Notes: generated by a model not told the origin, from the letters alone. A stretch of 64,000 nt of DNA from Chryseobacterium sp. ISL-80 (GCA_018613055.1 JAGGQZ010000004.1:156210-220209), one strand, 5' to 3'. Positions 17,724-26,841 are shown, numbered from the stretch's first letter. A program made the numbers and translations.

Positions 17724-18041
17724 ATGGAAGCTATCTATTTGATTAATGAACAGATTCATATAAATGGATGTACCAGGGATGAGAGCTTTGAAATCCAGCA
17801 AAATGCCCTGGCTGATTTTATTCAAAAAGAAAGAGTAGAGCCGGTAAAACTGAATCCATTTCAGCTGTATGAACATTATACAATCCCCCATGCCCTGCTC
17901 TATGACTTGCAGTTCCACAAAAGGCAGATTGATTGCCTGCTGATGTATTCAGATCAGTCAATCAATGACTTTGCCATAACCTATCCTGCTAGATGGCTGA
18001 TGCTGAAAAGTTATTTTGACAGGGTCCTAACAGTTGTATAA
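17724..18041 (+). CDS. Small protein resembling a catalytically dead resolvase N-terminal domain
   Basis: A 105-aa soluble protein. Its layout (EAIYLIN..., then ESFEIQQNALADFIQKE, then RQIDCLLMYSDQSINDFA) follows the order of serine-recombinase catalytic domains (IYxRVS, QxxxLxxFxxxxG, FDxLLVYxxDR), but the catalytic Arg-Val-Ser is absent (LINEQ), and so are the other arginines. This similarity is by eye and weak; otherwise the protein is unrecognised. The ribosome-binding site GGAGGGG is inside the preceding hairpin. It is convergent with the BTAD regulator. Confidence 0.6.
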   Translation: MEAIYLINEQIHINGCTRDESFEIQQNALADFIQKERVEPVKLNPFQLYEHYTIPHALLYDLQFHKRQIDCLLMYSDQSINDFAITYPARWLMLKSYFDRVLTVV

Positions 18042-18062
18042 TCAGAACCTCTGCTTATGAGG

Positions 18063-21000
18063 TCACGCATTCGTTCCCTCAATGATCATGTCATACATAT
18101 GCCTGGTCGGTTCTAGGGGAGTGACACCCAGCTCTTCCTCCAGCACCTCGCAGCACTTCCTATACCAGCGGATTGCCTGAGGGCGATTGTTTTTTCGATA
18201 ATAGCAAAACATCAAAAGTCTGTACGCTTCCTCCCATGTTCGATCCTTGCGGAGGATTTTTTGGCACCAGTGGATGGCAGAGTCATAATTTTCCCGCCTT
18301 ACATTCAGCTGTGCCAGTTTCTCGGCACTGCGCAAAAAATAGACCAGCAGCCTTTCCCGCTCATTGATGCACCAGTCTTCATACCTCCGTTCCGGGAGAT
18401 AATCCCCATTATATAAATGCAATGCGCGCTCTAGTTCCTCTATTGATTTTTCCGTGTTCTTCTCTTCAAGACCGGTTTCTGCCCATTCTTCGAAAAGGCG
18501 TGAATCCAGCTCTAGCGCTGCATGGGGATTGATGCCATAACCAGTCCCATCCCTGATGATGAAAAACGGCGCCGCCCTTGCCTTACGTGCAGGTTCAAGG
18601 ACATTGTTCAAAGCATTCAACGCGACTTTGAAATCCCTATCTGCATTCTTATCCTCATATGCTGGCCACAGAATCTGAAAGATATCTTCCTTCATCAGGA
18701 ACTGATTCCTCTTTGTCAGGAAAAGCTGGAAAAGCTCTTTCGCCTTCCCTCTTTGCCAGCTCCGGTCCTCCACTTCCCTATCCCCAAGCCAGAGACGGAA
18801 TTGCCCCAGAGTCTGGACCCTTAATGTATAGCCAGGATGGGCATTCAAGCGCGGAATTTTTAAATCCTCCATAAGCTTCTCCGTATATGCCGGAACGATT
18901 GACAGCTTCATTGCATGAATCAGCATCGGGGAGAGGATCTGCAAGTCACGTGGGCCAAATGTCGTCTTCTTTTTGAGGAAAAATTCATATGCACCGGTCT
19001 TCATCCGTTTTAAAAAGCTGGTGAATGCCGTTTTGAAGCCTTTTTCATCGCCTAAATTGAAATATAGAACTGAATCCCAGAATGACAGCAGCATTTTGCC
19101 ATACTCATCACCGCACTGATTGAACAATTCCTCTGTTTTTCTCAGGAACTCAGCCGCCTCCTTGAACCTGTCATTGTAAATGGCCGATATGGCCATGCAA
19201 AGTGTGATCAAGGCAGAAAGCCAAACATCCTTCACCTGTTCCGTTTCCAGAAGCGCCTTTCTCCCAGCCTCGGCAGAACGCTCATATTCCCTTCTTGACC
19301 CATAAAGGATGCAAAGGCCCATCAGCGGTTCAGCCTTTCCTCTTTCAATGCTCAGACGGCCCATAATATCGAGTGCAGTTTCATAGCACTTTTCGGCTAG
19401 CTCCAGGTCGTATTGATCAATCAGCTGAACGGCATGCCCCATCCTGATCCATCCGCACGCCTCCACAAATGGCGCTTTGCTGTTGATTCCATGTTCAATG
19501 CCTGACTGGGACAGAATCTTCGCCTGCATGCCATTCCCTGTAAAAGCTTCAATCAATGCCAGCAGCAAATCTGTTTCCCGATGGGATTGAGGCAGATGGA
19601 GCTTATCCACTCCTTTTAAATCCGTTAAAATCCTCCGGGTCTCAGCGAATCGGCCGGTCCTAAGGTACAGACGAGCCTCCAGGTTCCCGTCTTCAATCTG
19701 CACCCCCATAGACCTCGCCCGTTCAATCCATTTTTCAGCTTTCACTGCCTGCCCGGAATTGATCAGGTTTTCGGCAAGAAGCCTGTACAGCCTTCCCGTT
19801 TCCTTCGCTGCGTCTTCAAGCCTTGCTGTTTCCCTGAGTTCGATTGCCCTGGCCAAAATGCGTTCCGCCTTCAGAGGCTGAATGGTATCAAGATATATTT
19901 TTGCTTTTCCTTCAAGCGCCCTGCTCTCCCACTCCACATCACCGGTACTCACGGCTGTCTGGATCGCTTTTTCATAGCATCTTTCCGCCTGCTGATACAT
20001 GGACCGGTAGCGATATACCTCACCTTCCAGGAATAAGAGGGAACAATAGCGGTTTTTATTTTCCATTGGAATTTTTGCCAGCCGCTCCTGCAGGTTCTCG
20101 AGTTTACCCCTCTCAAGCAGTTCCAACCCCTGTTCATCCATGATCGCTGCTGCTGCATCATATTGGCCGGCCTTTTCGTAGCAGTATAAGGCTTCTTCCC
20201 ACTGTCCGTTCTTTTCAAAATAACGTCCGCTGTTCAAAATTAAATACTGATAATGCTCTGGCCGGTTTGTGAGCAGCCGATTCTCGAGAAACTCACGGAA
20301 TAGGGAATGATATCGAAACTGGTTCTCGCCAACCTGATGAATGAACAGGTTTTTCGCGGCCAACTGCTGCAGCATCTGGACTGAACTATTCATGCCAAGG
20401 ATGTGATCACAGACTTCAGAGCTGATTTCCTCGAAAATGCAGGTCTGCTCCAGGAACTGCTGGATCATCGGAGGCTGTTTCGAGAATACTTCATGAACCA
20501 GGTATTGAAACAAATCCTCCAGCGACTTTGCAGGCTCTGTTAAAAGGTCATCGAGACTATGAAGATGAGGCAGCTGCTGGGCTATCATCCCGACCGCAAT
20601 GACCCAGCCTTCAGTAATTTTGTACAACTGGTCAATTTGTTCATCACTGATTGTCATTTGATAATAATCCGAAAGAAGTAATTCGATTTCCTCCTTGCCA
20701 AAAATCAAATCGCTTTTCGAAATCTCATTCAGCTCATTCCTTGCCTTCATTTTGGCAAGAACCTTCCATCCCGGTTTCGTCCTCGTCGAAATGACGAGAT
20801 GAAGATGGTCTGGCATATGCTCAAGCAGCTTTTCCATCCAGACATTGATATGGTAGGAATGTTCTATTGCGTGGAAGTCATCCAGGATGACGATAATTGG
20901 AGCAGGTATTTGCAAGGTTTCGTTGATGAAAAGCGAAGAGAGCATGCTTAATTCCTCTTCCCTTATATAGCGGTCCATCTTTTTCATATAGGCTGTTAAT

Positions 21001-21293
21001 TCAAGGCCAAAGTCCGGGAACAAGGTTTGGATCGAGGCTGTCAAATAGGATAAAAACGGGAGAATATCGTCATCGGAAGAAGTGATTGTATACCAGCAGC
21101 ATTGCTCGTTTTGGTCCCTGACATGCATCGCGAGAGCAGTACTCTTCCCATAACCCGCCCCTGCCTGGATGATGGTCAGCCGCTTTTCGGTAATCGCTTT
21201 CATTTTTTTCGAAAAATCCGCTCGCCTGATCCATTGTTCCTGCAAACTGGGGACAATCAGCTTTGTTTTGATCAATGGCAATGTTCCCTGCAT
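18063..21293 (-). CDS. STAND ATPase/TPR/BTAD transcriptional regulator
   Basis: A 1076-aa MalT-like regulator. Residues 1-330 form a STAND NTPase: Walker A AGAGYGKST (43-51), Walker B IIVILDDFHA near 130. The middle, about 350-750, is helical with TPR-like repeats (EALYCYEKAGQYDAA, AERCYEKAIQTA, AEKCYETALDI). The C-terminal 250 residues hold an OmpR-type winged helix (LGQFRLWLGDREVED ... KAKELFQLFLTK) plus a BTAD domain. In MalT the C-terminal DNA-binding domain is LuxR-type, and in AfsR the wHTH-BTAD is N-terminal, so this is a third arrangement. Starts with ATG. Position next to the liv operon suggests it controls it in response to a small ligand. Confidence 0.88.
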   Translation of the reverse strand: MQGTLPLIKTKLIVPSLQEQWIRRADFSKKMKAITEKRLTIIQAGAGYGKSTALAMHVRDQNEQCCWYTITSSDDDILPFLSYLTASIQTLFPDFGLELTAYMKKMDRYIREEELSMLSSLFINETLQIPAPIIVILDDFHAIEHSYHINVWMEKLLEHMPDHLHLVISTRTKPGWKVLAKMKARNELNEISKSDLIFGKEEIELLLSDYYQMTISDEQIDQLYKITEGWVIAVGMIAQQLPHLHSLDDLLTEPAKSLEDLFQYLVHEVFSKQPPMIQQFLEQTCIFEEISSEVCDHILGMNSSVQMLQQLAAKNLFIHQVGENQFRYHSLFREFLENRLLTNRPEHYQYLILNSGRYFEKNGQWEEALYCYEKAGQYDAAAAIMDEQGLELLERGKLENLQERLAKIPMENKNRYCSLLFLEGEVYRYRSMYQQAERCYEKAIQTAVSTGDVEWESRALEGKAKIYLDTIQPLKAERILARAIELRETARLEDAAKETGRLYRLLAENLINSGQAVKAEKWIERARSMGVQIEDGNLEARLYLRTGRFAETRRILTDLKGVDKLHLPQSHRETDLLLALIEAFTGNGMQAKILSQSGIEHGINSKAPFVEACGWIRMGHAVQLIDQYDLELAEKCYETALDIMGRLSIERGKAEPLMGLCILYGSRREYERSAEAGRKALLETEQVKDVWLSALITLCMAISAIYNDRFKEAAEFLRKTEELFNQCGDEYGKMLLSFWDSVLYFNLGDEKGFKTAFTSFLKRMKTGAYEFFLKKKTTFGPRDLQILSPMLIHAMKLSIVPAYTEKLMEDLKIPRLNAHPGYTLRVQTLGQFRLWLGDREVEDRSWQRGKAKELFQLFLTKRNQFLMKEDIFQILWPAYEDKNADRDFKVALNALNNVLEPARKARAAPFFIIRDGTGYGINPHAALELDSRLFEEWAETGLEEKNTEKSIEELERALHLYNGDYLPERRYEDWCINERERLLVYFLRSAEKLAQLNVRRENYDSAIHWCQKILRKDRTWEEAYRLLMFCYYRKNNRPQAIRWYRKCCEVLEEELGVTPLEPTRHMYDMIIEGTNA

Positions 21294-21344
21294 ATAATCT
21301 CCGCCCTGTTTTTATTATAATGATGCTAGTCTAGCATACGGAAA

Positions 21345-21377
21345 ATAAAAAAAGACTCGAAATTTGACGAGTCTTTT
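21345..21377 (-). terminator. Terminator of the signal peptidase gene
   Basis: Stem AAAGACTCG / CGAGTCTTT with an 8-nt loop, seven U on the minus strand. Confidence 0.85.
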
Positions 21378-21393
21378 CCCATAGAAGCAAATC

Positions 21394-21957
21394 TCAAAAC
21401 TTTATATCCATTTCTTCAAGCGGCCAGTAGCGAAGATTTACCTTGCCCACCACCTGCTTTTCCGAAATGAATCCAAATTGTCTGCTGTCCCAGCTGCCGA
21501 GCCGATTATCACCAAGTACAAATAATTTCCCTTCCGGCACCGTTTCAACTCCGGTCAAATCCTCTAGGGTAAAATCACCGGTCAAATAACCTCCTGGTGA
21601 TTGGTCACGATACTGCTTCAGAAATGGTTCATCCACTTTCTTTCCATTGATGAATAACCGGTCCTTTCGATACTCAATCCGGTCTCCCGGCAGCCCGATC
21701 ACCCGCTTCACAAAGTCTTCGTCTTCATTCGCATGGAAGACGATCACATCAAACCGGTCAAGATCCTCCGTCTCATATCCCAACTTGTTGACAACGACTT
21801 TGTTTCCATCCTCCAAGGTCGGGAGCATCGACTCCCCTTCAACCACGTAATTGGAAAAAAAGAAGATTCTTATGAAGACAAATAAGATGATTCCAAGCGA
21901 AAAAGCCTTGATCCACTCTGTACCTTCTCTTTTCATTGCTTCTCTCATCCTCTGCAT
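21394..21957 (-). CDS. sipV: Type I signal peptidase
   Basis: A 187-aa membrane-anchored signal peptidase that cleaves secretory signal peptides outside the membrane. One N-terminal segment (AFSLGIILFVFIRIFFF), catalytic Ser43 in GESMLPTL, catalytic Lys84 in DFVKRVIGLPGD, and the conserved box E region LGDNRLGSWDSRQFG near 150. The Gram-positive Ser/Lys dyad type. Placement downstream of a YhjE homologue matches the yhjE-sipV pair of B. subtilis as I remember it, hence the symbol. The exact start is uncertain: ATG codons at 21957, 21948 and 21936 are all in frame. Confidence 0.93.
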   Translation of the reverse strand: MQRMREAMKREGTEWIKAFSLGIILFVFIRIFFFSNYVVEGESMLPTLEDGNKVVVNKLGYETEDLDRFDVIVFHANEDEDFVKRVIGLPGDRIEYRKDRLFINGKKVDEPFLKQYRDQSPGGYLTGDFTLEDLTGVETVPEGKLFVLGDNRLGSWDSRQFGFISEKQVVGKVNLRYWPLEEMDIKF

Positions 21958-21988
21958 CCACCACCTGTCAACCTGATCCTGTTTTCAT

Positions 21989-22597
21989 TCATCGTTTTTT
22001 CGGAACACTCATATTCATTTTTACTTCGATTCTTTTGCCGATATACCAAAGGATGGCAATTACCACCAGAACGAGGGCAGTCCGTGCCGGATTGGTGATT
22101 AAAGCGCGAATATCATAGCCAACGAAGCTGATGGTAAAAATCATCACCATTTTTCCCGTGATGACAGCAAGCATATACTGGGGCATGCTGATTCTTGAAA
22201 GCCCGGCGACAATATTGACGAGGGCAGAAGGAGTAAAAGGAAAACACAGCATCAGGAAAATCGGTCCGAAACCATGGCGTTCAATCCAATCCATCCCTTT
22301 CTGGACTTTTTGGTGCCGCTGTAAAAACCTGAGAAGTCTTCCCTGGCCATATCGGCGAAAAATCCAAAATACGAGCAACGCCCCGAGTACCGCACCAGTC
22401 CAGGAAAAAAGAAACCCAAACCACAGTCCAAATGCATTCGCATTCGCCATGACAAATAAAAACAACGGCAGGAATGGCAAAAATGCTTCAAGCATCGGCA
22501 GCAAAATCCCCGGAATCGGCCCAAAGGAACGGTACTCGCTGAGCAGCTCCATAACTTTTTCAATTGTAAACCACTCTTTCATCCATTCAACGTCCAT
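21989..22597 (-). CDS. yhjE: TVP38/TMEM64-family membrane protein (YhjE-like)
   Basis: A 202-aa polytopic protein of the DedA-related VTT domain family. Conserved features: FxPFLPLFxFVMANANAFG near residue 45, FSWTGAVLGALLVFWIFRRYG near 68, and the CFPFTPSALVNIVAGLS motif near 120. Function of the family in Firmicutes is not settled (lipid scrambling or transport suspected). The ATG at 22597 is chosen for AAGGAG 6 nt upstream; the upstream TTG would put the ribosome-binding site inside the gene. It forms a short operon with the signal peptidase (31-bp gap). Confidence 0.85.
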   Translation of the reverse strand: MDVEWMKEWFTIEKVMELLSEYRSFGPIPGILLPMLEAFLPFLPLFLFVMANANAFGLWFGFLFSWTGAVLGALLVFWIFRRYGQGRLLRFLQRHQKVQKGMDWIERHGFGPIFLMLCFPFTPSALVNIVAGLSRISMPQYMLAVITGKMVMIFTISFVGYDIRALITNPARTALVLVVIAILWYIGKRIEVKMNMSVPKKR

Positions 22598-22702
22598 TGA
22601 AATCTCCTTGTCCAAACAACCTTCTGGTCGGCATGCATCTTAATCCTTATTTTCTATTTACCTCATAGAGACGATTGTACACCTCTAATCAGAAACCCAC
22701 AG

Positions 22703-23641
22703 TTATTTAGCTAAAAATTCCTCCAGGGCCTGTCTGTTGGCTTCTAAATCAATCGCCAGCACGGCTCCGGCACCGCTCACCCTCTGATCCTCAAATGACC
22801 CTTCAACCGGGATTCTCATTGTTTCAATATTCCTGTTGTCTTTTGAAATCAGGCCTTTTCCCATGAACAAGATATCACCGGTATCCATATTGGTATTGAC
22901 GAAAGGAGTGACTACTCCTACGAGTTTAGGCAGCTTTGGCAACGTCTGGATGCTGGCAAACTCCTTGCCGACCTCTTTTATGACACTTTGCTGACGTTCG
23001 ACTCGGCCAAAGTCCCCGACTGCATCCTGTCGGAAGCGGACATATCCAAGCAGATGTTTTCCATCCAGCCTTTGCACACCAGGCTCCAAGGTTACCCCTA
23101 TTCCCTTTGACATTTCCTTTTCCACATTGACTTCAACACCTTCAGGAAATGCTTCATCAATCAGGCGGACAAATCCTTCGAAATCAACGATCGAATAATA
23201 TTGGAGGCTGACATCAAAATTGTCCTTGATTGTCTGTCTCAATAATTCCGGCCCGCCAAGCGCAAAGGCCGCATTGATTTTATTCATCCCATGCCCTGGA
23301 ATTTCCACATATGTGTCCCTCATAATCGAGGTCAATTTATAAGATTCTGTATCCGGATTATAACTGGCAATCATGATTGTATCCGAACGCGAAGCTTCCT
23401 TTCCTCTGGCATCACTGCCGATCAACAGAATATTTGTCAGTCCGTTCCGGTCACGCTCGCCATTAAAATGGTATTCCTGCTTATTTTGATTCGCAGCCTC
23501 TTCCGAATCATTCACTCCAGAGCGGTACTGCATATAGGAGTAGAGCAACATGGCCCCCGCCAGGAGGAACAACAGCAAAAAAACGCTGGACCACCTGATT
23601 CTTTTTCTTTTTTTCTTATGCTGGTGTCTATCAGATCTCAT
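22703..23641 (-). CDS. LytR-CpsA-Psr family wall polymer ligase
   Basis: A 312-aa LCP protein that attaches teichoic acid or similar polymers to peptidoglycan from lipid-linked precursors. One N-terminal membrane anchor (VFLLLFLLAGAMLLYSYM, residues 20-37), extracytoplasmic LCP domain with LLIGSDARG, SRSDTIMIAS, SIMRDTYVEIPG, KINAAFALGG and the arginine motif YVRFRQDAVGDFGRVERQQ. All main pyrophosphate-binding residues appear present. Length and features resemble TagT/TagU/TagV of B. subtilis, but I cannot assign which paralogue. Transcribed alone; starts with ATG. Confidence 0.9.
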   Translation of the reverse strand: MRSDRHQHKKKRKRIRWSSVFLLLFLLAGAMLLYSYMQYRSGVNDSEEAANQNKQEYHFNGERDRNGLTNILLIGSDARGKEASRSDTIMIASYNPDTESYKLTSIMRDTYVEIPGHGMNKINAAFALGGPELLRQTIKDNFDVSLQYYSIVDFEGFVRLIDEAFPEGVEVNVEKEMSKGIGVTLEPGVQRLDGKHLLGYVRFRQDAVGDFGRVERQQSVIKEVGKEFASIQTLPKLPKLVGVVTPFVNTNMDTGDILFMGKGLISKDNRNIETMRIPVEGSFEDQRVSGAGAVLAIDLEANRQALEEFLAK

Positions 23642-23735
23642 ATGAAAGTTCCTTCCGATTATAGTTATTGAAAAACGTCATTTATAGTATTTTCCTTCTT
23701 TCACTATAACCTTAAACTTTTCTGGTGAAATTTTC

Positions 23736-23766
23736 AAAAAAAATCCGCGGCATGGGTTTGCCGCGG
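23736..23766 (-). terminator. Terminator of the frameshifted membrane gene
   Basis: Stem CCGCGGCA / TGCCGCGG with a 6-nt loop; the minus strand continues ATTTTTTTTG and the plus strand TTTAAAATTTTTTT. Confidence 0.8.
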
Positions 23767-23835
23767 GTTTAAAATTTTTTTGAGCAGAACACTAACGGTG
23801 AAGATGATTCTTTATCATTTATTTTATATCTCACT

Positions 23836-24340
23836 TTATTGTATATTTTTCTTCAACCTCCTAATTAAATAATACCGATGTAATTCGAACATGTGGTACA
23901 TCATAATGTATGAAATCATAATATAACCACTGATTAAAACAATAGCTACAGTGTTATCAGAAACAAAACGTAAGCTCATTGTCGCCAATAAGTAACCTAG
24001 AAATGAAAATGTTGAAACAGTACCTGATACTACCTTGGACCCTCGCTTCTTCTTGTTTTTCTTACTTTTTTCTGCATAAACCTTTTTAATCTGATCTCTA
24101 AAAAAGAAATATAAGACTATACCATATCCTAAAAACGAAAGAATAAAAAATAACGGAGATCTTATACCTAACATCCCATATGCTAATTTTTGCATGATAA
24201 CTATAGAACCAACAGATGCCACTACTCCATATAAGCCTTTTATCAAAAAGAACTAGCACCATGAAATTCGATATTTCATTTTCAGATGGTATATGCATTA
24301 CATATTTTTTAAAATTTTTATCTAGGTTTACTATTTCCAA
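23836..24340 (-). pseudogene. Membrane protein gene with a probable +1 T frameshift
   Basis: An upstream frame starts at a TTG (24340) behind a strong site (AAAGGGGGTGG, 5 nt spacing) and encodes MEIVNLDKNFKKYVMHIPSE ... FMVLVLF before leaving frame. The downstream frame (to 23836) encodes a protein with four hydrophobic segments beginning IKGLYGVVASVGSIVIMQ, and lacks any ribosome-binding site at its only start (TTG 24246). Removing one T from the T5 run at 24246-24250 joins them as VLVLLIKGLYGVV, making about 167 residues. The region is more AT-rich than its neighbours. No family recognised. It could be a true pseudogene, slippage-controlled, or a sequencing error. Confidence 0.6.
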
Positions 24341-24529
24341 TCAAACCACCCCCTTTGTTTTTGAAAAATGCATCCGAAAATCATCTTCTTTCATATTTCC
24401 ACTTGGAGATTATCCAATCCAAATGACAATGCAAGTTAGTCAGTGTTTTGCGATACTTCGCTCCTTTAAATTCCAATATTAGTAAATTACTAAATATTAC
24501 TTATCTAGTCAAATAATCTAATAGTTTCC

Positions 24530-24563
24530 AAAAAAAAGAGAAAATAAGTCAATACGACTTATT
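24530..24563 (-). terminator. Terminator of the S9 peptidase gene
   Basis: Stem AATAAGTC / GACTTATT with a 5-nt loop; minus strand continues TTCTCTTTTTTTT. The stretch 24341-24529 shows no other feature. Confidence 0.8.
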
Positions 24564-24614
24564 CCCTCTCTTTTCTTAGTTAACGTAAACTTAGTTAGTC
24601 TACTTGCACCTTAT

Positions 24615-26597
24615 TTAAAGATATTCATTAAACCAGTCGACGATGGACTGCAGGCGACTTAATCGCAGATTCGGCTTTCCGCTTCTTGATAGCTCGTGGT
24701 TTGATTCAGGGAAGCGGATGAACTTCGTTTCCTTTCCCTGCCTTTTCAAGGCGATGAAAAGCTGTTCTGCTTGTTCAATCGGGCAGCGGTAGTCCTTTTC
24801 GCTGTGAAGAATCAATAGCGGTGTATTGACTTTATCCACATAGGCGAGCGGTGAATGCTTCCACAGTGTCTCCAGATTACTGAGGTCCGATTGAATCTGC
24901 CACTCGGTAAAATAGTAGCCGATATCACTTACACCATAGAAGCTGATCCAGTTTGAAATCGAGCGCTGGGTGACGGCTGCCTTGAATCTGTCTGTATGGC
25001 CGACGATCCAGTTGGTCATGAATCCGCCATAGCTGCCGCCGGTCACTCCCAATCGATCACTGTCAATGAATTCGTAGTTTTCCAGCGCATAATCGACGGC
25101 ATCCATGACGTCCTGGTAATCTCCTCCGCCGTAATCCCCACGCACGGCATTGACGAACTGCTGCCCATAGCCGTGGCTGCCGCGAGGATTGATATAAAGA
25201 ACTCCATATCCTTCTGCCGCAAGGACCTGGAACTCGTTAAAATAAGAGTTTCCATACATCGCGTGCGGGCCGCCGTGAACTTCAAGGATCAGCGGATATT
25301 TTTTACCCTCTTCATACCCAGCCGGCTTCATGATCCATCCGTGGAGCGGCGTACCATCACTGGCCTGGAACGAAATCTGTTCTGGCTGAGATAAAGTAAT
25401 AGAATCCAGGAATTTTTCGTTCATTGAGGTCAGCTGCTTCTTTTCACCAGTGGTTACTTCCAATTGGAACAGTTCCCCTGGAATCACCGGGTTGCTGATT
25501 GCGGCAACAATTCTCTGATTTTTCCGGTCCAGTGTATAACCATATACATGCTGCTGATCAAGCAGAGCAGGATACACTTCTCCATTCAGGTTAGCAAAAT
25601 ATAAGACAGTGTTGCCCTGGTCGGTCGCCAGGAAATAAAGGCTTTCACTGTCTTCACCCCAGATCAATCCCGGGCTGTGGGCTCCCTGTTGGAAATCCGC
25701 CGCAACAGCGTCACCGACAAGAATATCCATGTTTTCCGTGATGCATTGCACATTGCCAGTCTCCATGTCCCGAATATATAACTGGCTTAATGTTGCATTC
25801 TCAAATTCCCTTTCATGCCCTGTATAGCCAATGTATTTTCCATCTGGAGAAAAAACTGCATTGCCAAAGTATCCTTTGCCATTCGTAATCTTTGTTTTAT
25901 CTCCTGACTTGATGTCCATCAGAAATAGGTCACTTTTGAATGAAAAATCCCGTTGCGGAGACTCATCTGCCGATATAACAAAGCTTTTGCCATCAGGAGA
26001 CCAACACTGCAGATGGTAATCTGCCTCTCCTTTTACAGCCAGCTCTGCCGCTCCATCTTCAACATTCACGATCACAATCTGTCTGTACTTGCCATCCCAG
26101 AAGCCTGCAGCATCTGATTTATATTTCATTTCCTCAGCCACGAACGGCTCGAGCTTCTTGTCATCCTTCTTCTCGTCTGCTTTCTCCAACAAATCCTCGT
26201 CTGGTTTTAAAGAGACGGAACAAGCAATTTTTTTACCGTCTGGAGACCACACTGGGCCACTGGCACCATTCTTGAAATCGGTCACCTGCTTTGCCTCTCC
26301 GCCAGCTGCATCCAGGACAAAAATTTGATTCTTCCCGCTGCGGTTCGACACGAATGCGAGCTTCGTCCCGTCCGGTGACCAACGTGGTGATTGACTGCGG
26401 TTTTCCCCATAGGTCCATTGTTTCGGCTCCCCGCCATTTTCTATATCAGTTATGTATAGATTGGAGGCATAATCATTCTTCTTCTCCAACATCTCAGTCT
26501 GCACAAACACACACTTTTTACCATCCGGTGAAAACTGGGGGTCTGTAACGGATTTCAACTCAAATAAATCTTCTGCCTTGATCAATCTTTTTTCCAT
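24615..26597 (-). CDS. yuxL: S9-family (acylaminoacyl) peptidase
   Basis: A 660-aa prolyl-oligopeptidase-family serine peptidase. Residues 1-390 form a TolB-like beta-propeller with repeated SPDGKK motifs (QFSPDGKK, RWSPDGTK, VWSPDGKK, CWSPDGKS, VFSPDGKY). The C-terminal alpha/beta hydrolase has LEVHGGPHAMYG, the nucleophile in VTGGSYGGFMTN, the acid near LHSEKDYRCP and His in FPESNHELSRSG. No signal peptide, so cytoplasmic. Closest remembered relative is B. subtilis YuxL. The second ATG (26597) is preferred because GGAAGG directly abuts the first ATG at 26609. Confidence 0.92.
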   Translation of the reverse strand: MEKRLIKAEDLFELKSVTDPQFSPDGKKCVFVQTEMLEKKNDYASNLYITDIENGGEPKQWTYGENRSQSPRWSPDGTKLAFVSNRSGKNQIFVLDAAGGEAKQVTDFKNGASGPVWSPDGKKIACSVSLKPDEDLLEKADEKKDDKKLEPFVAEEMKYKSDAAGFWDGKYRQIVIVNVEDGAAELAVKGEADYHLQCWSPDGKSFVISADESPQRDFSFKSDLFLMDIKSGDKTKITNGKGYFGNAVFSPDGKYIGYTGHEREFENATLSQLYIRDMETGNVQCITENMDILVGDAVAADFQQGAHSPGLIWGEDSESLYFLATDQGNTVLYFANLNGEVYPALLDQQHVYGYTLDRKNQRIVAAISNPVIPGELFQLEVTTGEKKQLTSMNEKFLDSITLSQPEQISFQASDGTPLHGWIMKPAGYEEGKKYPLILEVHGGPHAMYGNSYFNEFQVLAAEGYGVLYINPRGSHGYGQQFVNAVRGDYGGGDYQDVMDAVDYALENYEFIDSDRLGVTGGSYGGFMTNWIVGHTDRFKAAVTQRSISNWISFYGVSDIGYYFTEWQIQSDLSNLETLWKHSPLAYVDKVNTPLLILHSEKDYRCPIEQAEQLFIALKRQGKETKFIRFPESNHELSRSGKPNLRLSRLQSIVDWFNEYL

Positions 26598-26841
26598 CCT
26601 GCTAGTCATCCTTCCAATGTAAAATTGATGCTACTACATTATTATTTCGTTAACAGAAATATATTTCCTGCTTCAGAACGAAACTTTTTAGCTGCTGAAT
26701 CAGCAACTCTGTAAGTTTATTGTCATTTTGGAAAAGATGTTACTACAAGAAAAATTTTTTATCCTCTTGAAATCCTGTTCAAAATCCATTACGATAATTA
26801 CGAACAGATGTTCTTATTATATATCGAAGGGGCAGAGCAAA

